Of a DNA stretch of 64,000 nt, positions 52,077-59,617 are shown piece by piece. The stretch is from Methanobacteriota archaeon (GTDB lineage: Archaea; Halobacteriota; Methanosarcinia; Methanosarcinales; Methanosarcinaceae). The DNA lies in the NCBI GenBank assembly GCA_023399215.1, contig JAEWQJ010000043.1:1-64000 (forward strand). Reading direction: 5' to 3'. The notes beneath the pieces were generated by a model. That model had not been told where the DNA came from. It did no database searches and saw nothing but the letters and a program-made list of their open reading frames with translations. The position numbers and the translations under genes were made by a program. Position 1 is the stretch's first letter, and each line of letters starts with the position of its first letter.

Positions 52077-53105
52077 TTGAAAAAACTAGGCATACTTATA
52101 CTTACTTTCTTGCTGGTCGCATCTATCTTCGTATCTGGCTGTGCATCCAATAAAGGAAATGTATCCGAGAATGAAACCGGACCTGAAGAGACCACTGCAA
52201 TTACTGAGCTGAACATTGGCTATCAGCCAAGCACCCATCAGATCGCATATATGACTGCGGCTGAAAAAGGGTGGTGGAAAGCAGACCTTGCACCATATGG
52301 GATTACAAAAGTCAATGAATATCAGTTTCCGACAGGAGCTCCTGAAATGCAGGCAATGCTGTCTGGAGACCTGGATGTTGCCTATGTTGGGGCAGCCCCT
52401 GTAATTACAGCTCTCAGCCAGGGCCTTGACGCAAAGATTGTTGCGCCTGTCCAGATAAACGGTTCAAGTCTTGTTCTTCGTAACGAACACAAATACGAAA
52501 GCCCTCAAGACTTAAAGGGTCTTACGATCGCTACTTACCCGCCAGGAACAATTCAGGACACCCTGCTCAGAAATTGGCTCCAGAAAAACGGGCTTGACCC
52601 TGAAAAAGATGTGAAAATCCTTGGAATGACTCCAGGAGATGCTATCACCGCTATTTCAGCTAAACAGGTTGATGCTGTGTTCCTGCCTCATCCCTCCCCT
52701 ACAGTTATAGAAAAGGAAGGTAACGGGCGTATCATAGTGCAGTCTGGAGAGATGGAAGCAAACCATTCCTGCTGTGTACTTGTCGTAAGTGGAAAACTTA
52801 TCAGAGAACACCCGGAGATTGTGGAACAGATTGTAAAGACTCATATTAAGGCAACTGAGTATAACAAGGCACATATGGACGAAGCTGCTCAGATTTTTTC
52901 AAATAAGACTACAGAGGATCTTGACACTGTAAAGGAATCTCTTAAGGAATGGGATGGTGCATGGATCACAGATCCAGCCTTGATTGAAGACTCAGCTGTC
53001 AATTACTCAAAGGTTCAGTACGAACTTGGGTATATTACAAAATCCCTGACCAAAGAAGAAATATTTGATACAAGTTTCTATGAGAAAGCCACGAGTGAGA
53101 AATAA
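52077..53105 (+). CDS. NitT/TauT-type ABC transporter, substrate-binding lipoprotein
   Basis: 342 residues. A lipoprotein signal ends at VSGCAS (Cys near residue 22), so the protein is tethered to the outer face of the membrane. The fold is that of the sulfonate/nitrate/thiamine-precursor family: LNIGYQPSTHQIAYMTAAEKGWW at the N-terminus, then the binding cleft GAPEMQAMLSGDLDVAYVGAAP and LATYPPGT-like loops. A Cys pair, NHSCCVLV, lies in the second lobe. The substrate cannot be read off; sulfonate, nitrate-like anions or a thiamine precursor are possible. The start is TTG at 52077, with gaggtgg seven bases upstream. A hairpin follows the gene, before the permease. Confidence 0.9.
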   Translation: MKKLGILILTFLLVASIFVSGCASNKGNVSENETGPEETTAITELNIGYQPSTHQIAYMTAAEKGWWKADLAPYGITKVNEYQFPTGAPEMQAMLSGDLDVAYVGAAPVITALSQGLDAKIVAPVQINGSSLVLRNEHKYESPQDLKGLTIATYPPGTIQDTLLRNWLQKNGLDPEKDVKILGMTPGDAITAISAKQVDAVFLPHPSPTVIEKEGNGRIIVQSGEMEANHSCCVLVVSGKLIREHPEIVEQIVKTHIKATEYNKAHMDEAAQIFSNKTTEDLDTVKESLKEWDGAWITDPALIEDSAVNYSKVQYELGYITKSLTKEEIFDTSFYEKATSEK

Positions 53106-53142
53106 AAATAAGAGTAACTGAAGAAAAAGAGAAATCTAAATA

Positions 53143-53194
53143 AAGGGTTCAACTGCTTCGGCTTTATAAAAAGCAATTGAACCCTTATTTTTTC
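53143..53194 (+). terminator. Hairpin between the binding-protein and permease genes
   Basis: GGGTTCAA-C-TGCTT pairs with AAGCA-A-TTGAACCC and is followed by ttattttttc. It lies between genes of one operon, so it probably works as a partial terminator or mRNA stabiliser that keeps the binding protein in excess. Confidence 0.65.
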
Positions 53195-53248
53195 TGAAAA
53201 ATGAAATCTGCCGGAAAGATAAAAAGGTAAGAATTCTTTTAATTAGAC

Positions 53249-54034
53249 ATGAACGTTAACTTCATAAAAACAGTTAAAGAAAAAGGCATTGAAGCATTAT
53301 CGCTCATAGTTGCAATTGCAATATGGCAGCTTGCAGCAGACTTGATTGTACAGAATAAATTTAAGCTGCCTAGTTTTTATGATGTGATAATCTCTTTTTC
53401 TGCAATAATAAAGAGCGGGCTAATTTTTACAGATACATTGACGAGCCTAATTAACTTTTCAATTGGTATTGCTGGCGCTTTTGTAATTGGAATTCCCCTG
53501 GGAATAGCCATGGGATGGTTTAAAGATATAAACAGAGCAGTCGACCCTATAATAGAGATACTGCGTCCTATACCCCCCATTGCCTGGATTCCCTTTGCCA
53601 TTATATGGTTTGGACTTACCCACCAGGCTGCAGGTTTTGTTGTGTTTGCTGGAATGGTCTTTCCAATTATCATCAATACATATACGGGCTTTAAGAACGT
53701 ACCAAAGGTTTATGTTGAAGCCGCAAGAGTTCTTGGTTGTACCCGAAACCTGGATCTTATACGTTATATTGCAATTCCCTCAGCTATGCCCTCAATTGTT
53801 GCAGGAGTAAGAATTGCTATGGGTGTAGGCTGGATGTGCCTTGTAGCTGCAGAAATGTTTGGGAGCGACAGCGGACTCGGATATGAGATATGGCACAATT
53901 ACTATATGCACAGGATGGATTTCGTACTTGTTTATATGTTGCTGCTCGGATTTGTTGGCCTTTTAATTGACCGTTTCTTCAGGCATTATGTAAATGCAAA
54001 ATTACTGAGATGGACATCAGGAACTGTGGTATAA
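53249..54034 (+). CDS. NitT/TauT-type ABC transporter permease
   Basis: 261 residues with about six membrane helices. The EAA loop, which contacts the ATPase, is present as EAARVLGCTRNLDLIRYIAIPSAMPSIVAG (near 170-200). It is of the SsuC/TauC/ThiX type. The frame starts at ATG 53249 and ends 1 base before the ATPase gene. The spacing to the binding-protein gene is 143 bases, including the hairpin. Confidence 0.93.
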   Translation: MNVNFIKTVKEKGIEALSLIVAIAIWQLAADLIVQNKFKLPSFYDVIISFSAIIKSGLIFTDTLTSLINFSIGIAGAFVIGIPLGIAMGWFKDINRAVDPIIEILRPIPPIAWIPFAIIWFGLTHQAAGFVVFAGMVFPIIINTYTGFKNVPKVYVEAARVLGCTRNLDLIRYIAIPSAMPSIVAGVRIAMGVGWMCLVAAEMFGSDSGLGYEIWHNYYMHRMDFVLVYMLLLGFVGLLIDRFFRHYVNAKLLRWTSGTVV

Positions 54035-54035
54035 A

Positions 54036-54800
54036 ATGGGCAGAGTAAGTGTAAAAAATGTTTCACGTATCTTTACTAAAAAAGAAGATAATCTAAGTAC
54101 AGAAGCTTTGCACGATGTGAGCTTTGATGTTGAAGACGGAGAGTTTATCTGCCTTCTGGGACCGTCCGGCTGTGGGAAGACCACTCTGCTACGCATCACT
54201 GCTGGACTCGAAACCCAGACTTCAGGAGAAATTACACTAAACGGAGTTCCTATAACTGGCCCGGACCCCAAAAGAGGTATGGTCTTTCAGCAATATTCTC
54301 TATTTCCCTGGCGAACAGTCATCGATAACATTACGTTTGGACTGGAAATGCAGGGAATTAGTAAGGCTGAAGCCAGGAAGCAGGTGGAGAAGTATATAGA
54401 CCTTGTGGGTCTGGAGCAGTTCAAAAATAGCTATCCATATGAACTCTCAGGAGGTATGCAGCAGCGTGCAGCCATTGCAAGAGCCCTAGCCAATGAGCCC
54501 GAAGTCCTTCTTATGGATGAGCCTTTTGGGGCCCTGGATGCCCAGACTAGAAATATCCTTCAGGACGAACTCCTGAAGATATGGGAACAAAAACACGTGA
54601 CCTTCCTTTTCGTAACTCATAGTGTGGATGAGGCGGTTGTTCTCGCGGACAGGATAGTGGTCATGACCGCAAGACCAGGAAGGATAAGAGAGATTGTAAA
54701 AGTTGACCTGCCCCGCCCACGCTCCAGGACAAGTAAAGAGGTTAACCTTTTAAGAGACCGCATCCTGAAACTTCTGGAAGAAGAAAGATTTCACAGGTAA
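54036..54800 (+). CDS. NitT/TauT-type ABC transporter ATPase
   Basis: 254 residues. Walker A GPSGCGKTT, the Q loop (MVFQQYSLFPWR), the signature LSGGMQQRAAIARAL, Walker B VLLMDEPFGALD and the switch His (FVTHSVDEAV) are all intact. The LFPW after the Q loop is typical of the NitT/TauT group. It starts 1 base after the permease stop, so the two are translated together. It energises uptake of the unknown substrate of the binding protein. Confidence 0.95.
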   Translation: MGRVSVKNVSRIFTKKEDNLSTEALHDVSFDVEDGEFICLLGPSGCGKTTLLRITAGLETQTSGEITLNGVPITGPDPKRGMVFQQYSLFPWRTVIDNITFGLEMQGISKAEARKQVEKYIDLVGLEQFKNSYPYELSGGMQQRAAIARALANEPEVLLMDEPFGALDAQTRNILQDELLKIWEQKHVTFLFVTHSVDEAVVLADRIVVMTARPGRIREIVKVDLPRPRSRTSKEVNLLRDRILKLLEEERFHR

Positions 54801-54837
54801 AGTACTATGGCTTTGATAAAAAAGAGATAAAGCCACA

Positions 54838-54985
54838 GTGCGAAAGGGTAAAGAATAAAAAAGGGAAAGAAAGCGTGTAAAGAAAATAAAAAAGGGAAAT
54901 AGGGCTATAAAGAGTATAAAAAAGGGAAAAAAGGGTGCAAAGAGAATAAAAAAGAGAGAAAGAAGTTCAAAGAGAATAAAATGAA
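54838..54985. repeat. Purine-rich tandem repeats after the ATPase gene
   Basis: Four imperfect units of about 36-37 bases (aaagagtataaaaaagggaa and variants) separate the transporter from the convergent bactofilin-like gene. There is no coding potential. Confidence 0.75.
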
Positions 54986-55027
54986 GAGAAAAAAAGAAAA
55001 AGTTAAATGTTCATTGAAAACTCACGA

Positions 55028-55456
55028 TTATTCTTCAGCCCGGATAATCACTTTCGTTAATGGCTCTACTTTCCTGACAAGAACTTTTCCGATAAGTTCA
55101 AGCGTACCATCTGCTTTTACGGAGTCGATAACGCACCCAGGCCTGACGCGGATATCTCCCTGGCAGGCTACAGCATTTATTTTAGCTTTATCGAGAAGGA
55201 CAAGCTCAGAAACCGTTTCGATATTGCCCTGAATTTTTGCCTTTGAACAGACAAGCGCACTTCTGGCTTTTACATTGCCTCTAACAACCGAACCTTTTCC
55301 GAGTTCAAGCCTGCCAGTTACTGTGAGGCTCTTCCAGAACTTCACTTCCTGCCCGACAATTACATTGCCATCCAGAGTAAGATCCTCATAAAGAAAAGCT
55401 CGTTTTTCAATGACGTAAGTATTGGACCTGGGGTGGTACTTGATAAAACGAATCAT
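55028..55456 (-). CDS. Bactofilin-like polymer-forming protein
   Basis: 142 residues, nearly all short beta strands with a 17-19-residue rhythm: LTLDGNVIVGQEVKFWKSL, VTGRLELGKGSVVRGNV, KARSALVCSKAKIQGNIE and so on. The recurring G.G..V.GNV pattern is that of bactofilin / polymer-forming cytoskeletal proteins, which build a right-handed beta-helix. No signal or membrane segment is present. Archaeal members are common in Methanosarcina, but their role is open. RBS ggagtgatt is placed 5 bases before the ATG. A TATA box (gctttatatct on the minus strand, about 55490-55500) lies 40 bases upstream. Confidence 0.75.
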   Translation of the reverse strand: MIRFIKYHPRSNTYVIEKRAFLYEDLTLDGNVIVGQEVKFWKSLTVTGRLELGKGSVVRGNVKARSALVCSKAKIQGNIETVSELVLLDKAKINAVACQGDIRVRPGCVIDSVKADGTLELIGKVLVRKVEPLTKVIIRAEE

Positions 55457-55484
55457 TAGAAATCACTCCGGGATACTTGCCCCG

Positions 55485-55501
55485 GTTATAGATATAAAGC
55501 A
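55485..55501 (-). promoter_or_regulatory. TATA box of the bactofilin-like gene
   Basis: The minus strand reads tgctttatatctataac, about 40 bases before the start codon, so the leader is very short. Confidence 0.55.
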
Positions 55502-55838
55502 AATACTTATTCTGCAAGGCATTTACAAAAATTTTGTCAATTGAATTTCTAAGATATGATTGAATATCTATTATTTAACAGCATCGAATGTTCACTATCA
55601 GACGCCATGAATAAACAATTAAAGCATAAGACATGCTGAAAAATAAGCGAAAAATAGAACCCTATCAAAGTAAGCTGAAAAATATAATTGATAGAAACAG
55701 CGAAAAACGTAGTCCGATCAAAGAAGCTGAAAAGGAAATGAACAGATAAAAGTACAGATAAAAGTAAAGTCTAGATTAAAGAAAAATAATTCCGGTAATA
55801 AAGTATCCGGAGATTAATTAATGTATGTGAATGGAAAA
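55502..55838. other. Spacer with degenerate repeats
   Basis: No gene. Loose repeats such as gctgaaaaa/gcgaaaaa with atcaaag (55630-55730) and acagataaaagta (55741-55765, two copies). Nothing else is seen. Confidence 0.45.
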
Positions 55839-55876
55839 GAGACTGAAGAATTAAATAGATATCATTTTTCAGTCTC
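55839..55876 (-). terminator. Terminator at the end of the TRAM gene array
   Basis: GAGACTGAA pairs with TTCAGTCTC across a 20-base loop. Read on the minus strand it is followed by ttttcc. It lies 28 bases after the last TRAM stop codon. Confidence 0.6.
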
Positions 55877-55903
55877 GGTTTTTCTCGTTTGAAATGATCC
55901 TGC

Positions 55904-56110
55904 TTATTCAACGAGGCTGGCGAAACCGTATTTGGGAAGAACCCTTTCGATTTTAATCCGGACTTCATCGCCAACTTTGGTGCCTGGGACAAAGATAACA
56001 AAGCCTTCGATACGGGCGATGCCATCTCCCTGGCGAGCGAGATCCTGGATAGTTACATCGTAAACTTCGCCTTCTTCAACAGGAACAGAGCTACTCTCAT
56101 CTCTGAACAT
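55904..56110 (-). CDS. TRAM-domain RNA-binding protein, copy 4 of the array
   Basis: 68 residues, a single TRAM domain: VPVEEGEVYDVTIQDLARQG, DGIARIEGFVIFVPGTK and VGDEVRIKIERVLPKYGFA. TRAM domains are small beta-barrels that bind RNA; free-standing TRAM proteins of methanogens behave as RNA chaperones and are induced in the cold. The frame is open to 56119, but the Met at 56110 (MFRDE) is chosen because all four copies then have the same 68 residues and the same aaggaatg-type ribosome site. It is the last gene of a four-gene unit and the most divergent at its end (KYGFASLVE). Confidence 0.93.
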   Translation of the reverse strand: MFRDESSSVPVEEGEVYDVTIQDLARQGDGIARIEGFVIFVPGTKVGDEVRIKIERVLPKYGFASLVE

Positions 56111-56162
56111 GAAAACCATTCCTAATGACTTAATTAAAGTTGATATGATTTATTTCCCACAT

Positions 56163-56369
56163 TTACTCGACAAGGCTTGCAAATGCAAATTTGGGAAGAA
56201 CCCTTTCGACTTTAATCCGGACTTCATCGCCAACTTTGGTGCCCGGGACAAAGATAACAAAACCTTCAATACGTGCTATGCCGTCTCCCTGACGAGCAAT
56301 GTCCTGAATTGTTACATCGTAAACTTCGCCCTCTTCGACAGGGACTGAGCGACTTTCTTCTCTGAACAT
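56163..56369 (-). CDS. TRAM-domain RNA-binding protein, copy 3 of the array
   Basis: 68 residues. It is nearly identical to copy 2: the two share the start MFREESRSVPVEEGEVYD and differ at only a few positions, among them FVIFVPGTK here against FVVFVPGTK in copy 2, and ASLVE against ASVVE at the end. It is separated from copy 4 by 52 bases that hold the next ribosome site. Because copies 2 and 3 are the closest pair, one likely arose from the other recently or they are kept alike by gene conversion. Confidence 0.93.
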   Translation of the reverse strand: MFREESRSVPVEEGEVYDVTIQDIARQGDGIARIEGFVIFVPGTKVGDEVRIKVERVLPKFAFASLVE

Positions 56370-56424
56370 GAAAAATCATTCCTTTAATTTACTGAATTTA
56401 ATGTGGTTACTTTATTTCCCGCAT

Positions 56425-56631
56425 TTACTCGACAACGCTTGCAAATGCAAATTTGGGAAGTACTCTTTCGACTTTAATCCGAACCTCGTCACCAACTTTG
56501 GTGCCCGGGACAAAGACTACAAAACCCTCAATGCGAGCGATGCCGTCTCCCTGACGAGCAATGTCCTGAATTGTTACATCGTAAACTTCGCCCTCTTCGA
56601 CAGGGACTGAGCGACTTTCTTCTCTGAACAT
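56425..56631 (-). CDS. TRAM-domain RNA-binding protein, copy 2 of the array
   Basis: 68 residues, one TRAM domain without any fused enzyme, and no signal peptide. The basic residues of the RNA face (VRIKVERVLPKF) and the Gly-rich turn GDGIARIEG are kept. The gap to copy 3 is 55 bases and resembles the gap between copies 3 and 4 (tttcatgttcag and catttactcgac are shared), so the unit of duplication included the leader. Confidence 0.93.
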   Translation of the reverse strand: MFREESRSVPVEEGEVYDVTIQDIARQGDGIARIEGFVVFVPGTKVGDEVRIKVERVLPKFAFASVVE

Positions 56632-56699
56632 GAAAAATCATTCCTTTAACATAAATTTTAATTAACTTTAATTTAAAGTGGTTACTTTATTTCCCACAT

Positions 56700-56906
56700 T
56701 TACTCAACAATGCTTGCAAATGCAAATTTGGGAAGTACTCTTTCGATCTTAATCTGGACTTCATCGCCAACACTTGTATTCGGGACAAAAACTACAAAAC
56801 CTTCAATACGGGCAATGCCGTCTCCCTGGCGAGCAATATCCTGAATAGTTACATCGTAGGTTTCGCCCTCTTCAACGGGCACAGGAGCACGTTCATCTCT
56901 AAACAT
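56700..56906 (-). CDS. TRAM-domain RNA-binding protein, copy 1 (promoter-proximal)
   Basis: 68 residues from the Met at 56906 (MFRDERAPVPVEEGETYD); the frame is open to 56915. It has the same TRAM core but more changes than copies 2 and 3 (VPNTSVGDEVQIKIERV). It is nearest to the promoter of the array, with a leader of about 190 bases. Such long leaders are typical of cold-responsive RNA-binding genes. Whether each copy also has its own promoter cannot be seen; the gaps of 52-68 bases lack a TATA box. Confidence 0.93.
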   Translation of the reverse strand: MFRDERAPVPVEEGETYDVTIQDIARQGDGIARIEGFVVFVPNTSVGDEVQIKIERVLPKFAFASIVE

Positions 56907-57111
56907 TACATTCATTCCTTTAACTTCTATTAATCAGCTTAAGAAAGCTCTATCGACAGAAAAGAGTAAAAGCAGTACTTGACAAACCAAACTTGATAAC
57001 CCAAATTCAGGAAGTACATATCCTACTTAATCTATTTTCTACTTAATCTATTTGATTAATTGATCCCCAACAGAGCTTCGGATAAGTCAATTAATTGGTC
57101 ATACTCATATT

Positions 57112-57130
57112 CGCTTGTATATAACGTTTT
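57112..57130 (-). promoter_or_regulatory. Promoter of the TRAM array
   Basis: The minus strand reads aaacgttatatacaagc, a plausible BRE and TATA box. The predicted leader runs about 185 bases to the first TRAM start and contains inverted AT-rich pieces (gattaattgatc, caattaattgg). Confidence 0.5.
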
Positions 57131-57387
57131 GCTTTATTATCCATGAAAAAAGGAAAATAATGAAGTTTGGAAAATGTTCAATTCCTAGTTGCCAGACTTC
57201 TGATTTCTAATTTAAAAGATACATAAATAAGGACGATTCGTCAAAAAAAATAAAACAATTCAGAATAAAAAGATATTTCTCTATTAAATTTAAAAGCTTC
57301 TTAGAAAGAGTTTTCCTGAGAAAGTCTGAATAAACTCTAGAAATTAAGGTTTAATTTCAAAAAGATTAGAAGGATAAGGGATTGTGC

Positions 57388-57403
57388 CGAAACTTATAAA
57401 TAT
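57388..57403 (+). promoter_or_regulatory. TATA box of tRNA-Lys
   Basis: ccgaaacttataaatatt carries BRE and TATA elements, about 55 bases before the tRNA. Confidence 0.65.
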
Positions 57404-57452
57404 TTAAAGCTCCATTGTGAGAATCGCTCATTTAATGATAATAACAATGCGT

Positions 57453-57526
57453 GGGCCCGTAGCTTAGTCAGGCAGAGCGATGGACTCTTAATCCATAGGC
57501 CGGGGGTTCAAATCCCTTCGGGCCCG
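57453..57526 (+). tRNA. tRNA-Lys (anticodon CUU)
   Basis: 74 bases fold as a complete cloverleaf. Acceptor GGGCCCG pairs with CGGGCCC (57519-57525), and the discriminator is G. The anticodon stem ATGGA/TCCAT holds the 7-base loop CTCTTAA, so the anticodon is CTT and decodes AAG. The T arm GGGGG-TTCAAAT-CCCTT has two G-T pairs. There is no intron, and CCA is not encoded. Confidence 0.95.
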
Positions 57527-58020
57527 CTATCGTTATCTATTTCTGAGAATTCTTTAACTGGTTATGAGCATTATTTCACTTGTTTTAGATATTCTTTCAC
57601 TGATGTTAGGCATCATTTTACTAATTTTAGATATACTCTCAATAATTTGATAATAAGCTGACCCTAAAACTCAAAATTACTCTAAACTCCAGTATGCAAT
57701 AATCCGTAAATTTTCGAATCACGAAAATAATTTTGAAATTTTACTAATTTGACGGTAAAATTAGTTTTGGGATGGGCTCCTTATTAAAATATCAGTTGCA
57801 TGTTTGGAAACGATTAATTGCTAAAAATAGCTATAAACCAATTGCTAAAAATCAATTGTTAAAAATAGCTATAAACCAATTGTTAAAAACCAATTGCTAA
57901 AAATCAATTGCTAAAAATAGCTATAAACCAATTGTTAAAAACCAATTGTTAAAAACCAATTGTTAAAAACAATTGCTAAATAAGCCTCAAATATATAAAA
58001 TATCTCAGGGTGCAGCTCTA
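57527..58020. other. Spacer with repeats in front of the RHH gene
   Basis: No gene. Direct repeats of about ttttagatattctttcactgatg type lie at 57580-57650, and the caattgctaaaaa array occupies the second half. No clear promoter for the RHH gene is found, because the array lies right in front of it. Confidence 0.5.
57822..57980. repeat. 13-15-bp tandem array (caattgctaaaaa / caattgttaaaaa)
   Basis: About eleven units, four of them followed by tagctataaac (57830-57930), fill this stretch. Each unit contains the palindrome CAATTG and so could bind a dimeric regulator at regular spacing. The array ends 40 bases before the start of the RHH protein. Confidence 0.85.
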
Positions 58021-58191
58021 ATGCCAAAAGTAAGCGTTGAAATCCCTCAAGAACTTCTGGATGACCTTAACAGGCATGTGGGAGATAACAAAAAATTTGT
58101 CAGTCAATCTGATGCTATCCGAACCGCTATTAGAAAAATGCTGGACATGATGGACGAGATCGATAGAAGGCATGGGAGACTCGAGAAGTGA
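58021..58191 (+). CDS. Ribbon-helix-helix DNA-binding protein (56 aa)
   Basis: A small CopG/Arc-type regulator. The N-terminal strand MPKVSVEIPQELLDDLNRHV is followed by two helices (QSDAIRTAIRKML, then DMMDEIDRRHG). Such proteins bind DNA as dimers through the strand. The open frame begins at 57973, but the ATG at 58021 has gggtg upstream and is the natural RHH start. Its target is unknown; the tandem CAATTG array just upstream is a candidate for autoregulation, and the two methionine synthase genes that follow on the other strand are possible targets. There is no toxin partner next to it. Confidence 0.85.
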   Translation: MPKVSVEIPQELLDDLNRHVGDNKKFVSQSDAIRTAIRKMLDMMDEIDRRHGRLEK

Positions 58192-58456
58192 TTAAAAATC
58201 CTGAAAATTGAAGTAAAACAGTTGAAAGTTTAATGCTATTGATTTCTCAGTTCAACAATGCAAATTATAAACATTGTAAGAATACCCCTTTATTTCCACT
58301 GTGTTTTGATATCTTTCGGCTAATTTTAAGAATTTTGGACTTATAGCAGAGTTTCTACTGGAATAAGAAACATAGCCTGATTTCTCAAGTCATAGACTTT
58401 TCAGGTATGGATTTTCGGGATGAACTTAATATAAAAGTTAATTAAAAATTTAGGGG

Positions 58457-59491
58457 TTAGAGAGATTCCCTGAAATCCCTTATACCCTGAGCTATATTGG
58501 AAAGCAATATAAATGCTATTCTCTGGTTAGGCCAGGAGCCCAGTCCACAGTCAGGACCCACATACTTTATCAGGTTGCCAAAACGCCTGTAGTAAACCCT
58601 CAACCTTTTAGTTATAGTAGCCGGAGTCTCAAGTCCGCTAACAATTTCTGGAAGGTATTGCTGGTCTTTCCAGACGTTAGTACAGTACTTTTCACTAATG
58701 ATTCCTGCCAGGGTATAGATATCAGTTCTTGCAATCCCAAGCCTCAGGAAGCAATCTGTGTCCTCCAGAATTTTCTTGTCTATCAATTCCAAGTAAGAGG
58801 GCGTGCCTGCGGACTCTACCCCTATGACATTTATTGTGGGGACCTGACAGGCAATGTTATAGTAGAGAGGAGAATGAAGGTGAATCTGTACGTCAGCTCC
58901 CCACTTGCTGGCTGCTTTTGAGGCGCTGGTAAGGGCAGAAATAATATCGTTCTCATCAAAAGCAAGCTCAGGATTCAGCCCTATACTTGGTTCATCAATA
59001 GAAACCGCTGCAATCTTGAAATTTTTTGCAGATCTCATGGAGTTTCTTACAAAATTATTCACGCTTTTTGCAAAAATAGAATAGATATCCGTGTACCGTG
59101 TACCTCCAAACTCCTTCAGATAAAGTTCCGTTGGACCGGTTACACAGACCCGAACCTTGAGTGTCTCTCCGAATTGTTCCTTATAGGCTTTTGCAACCTT
59201 CTCTATAGCTTCAAGTTCCGCAATCCTGGAGCACTCAAATTTTACTTCAAAGGGACTGTCACAGCAATTAGAGTCCCGAATAACCTTCAAGAACTGTTCA
59301 TTCATATCCTGATACTGAGGATAGGTAGGAACATCAACACCTGCATCTACTTTTTGCTGAAAAGCGTCATTGATTACCGTAAAGAGTTTCTCATCTTCGG
59401 TTCTCGTTTTAAAGGCATTTTGGACCCATTCCTTACTGACTCCGTCAGGAAGGGGATAACTCCCAATATCGTCAAAGATGATTTCTTCCAT
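58457..59491 (-). CDS. Core MetE-type methyltransferase, paralogue A
   Basis: 344 residues, equal to the C-terminal catalytic barrel of cobalamin-independent methionine synthase without its N-terminal half. Archaeal core enzymes of this kind make methionine from homocysteine, some with methylcobalamin as donor. The segments RVCVTGPTELYL, VSIDEPSIGLN and DCGLGSWPNQ match. The zinc site is unusual: H204-L-H206, then E226 and C315, where MetE has H-x-C. It is followed on the same strand by nothing closer than 250 bases and preceded by its paralogue B (126 bases). RBS aagagg is only 2 bases before the ATG, which is tight. Confidence 0.85.
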   Translation of the reverse strand: MEEIIFDDIGSYPLPDGVSKEWVQNAFKTRTEDEKLFTVINDAFQQKVDAGVDVPTYPQYQDMNEQFLKVIRDSNCCDSPFEVKFECSRIAELEAIEKVAKAYKEQFGETLKVRVCVTGPTELYLKEFGGTRYTDIYSIFAKSVNNFVRNSMRSAKNFKIAAVSIDEPSIGLNPELAFDENDIISALTSASKAASKWGADVQIHLHSPLYYNIACQVPTINVIGVESAGTPSYLELIDKKILEDTDCFLRLGIARTDIYTLAGIISEKYCTNVWKDQQYLPEIVSGLETPATITKRLRVYYRRFGNLIKYVGPDCGLGSWPNQRIAFILLSNIAQGIRDFRESL

Positions 59492-59617
59492 ATCCTCTTA
59501 GTAGACCTGTAAGGATTTAGCGTTATTGGAAAGACGGAAAAAATATAAAAAAATAGAAAAATTTGAGAAAAAGTAAAATTTTATTTTGTTATTCGATTGT
59601 TCGAATACTTAAAATAT

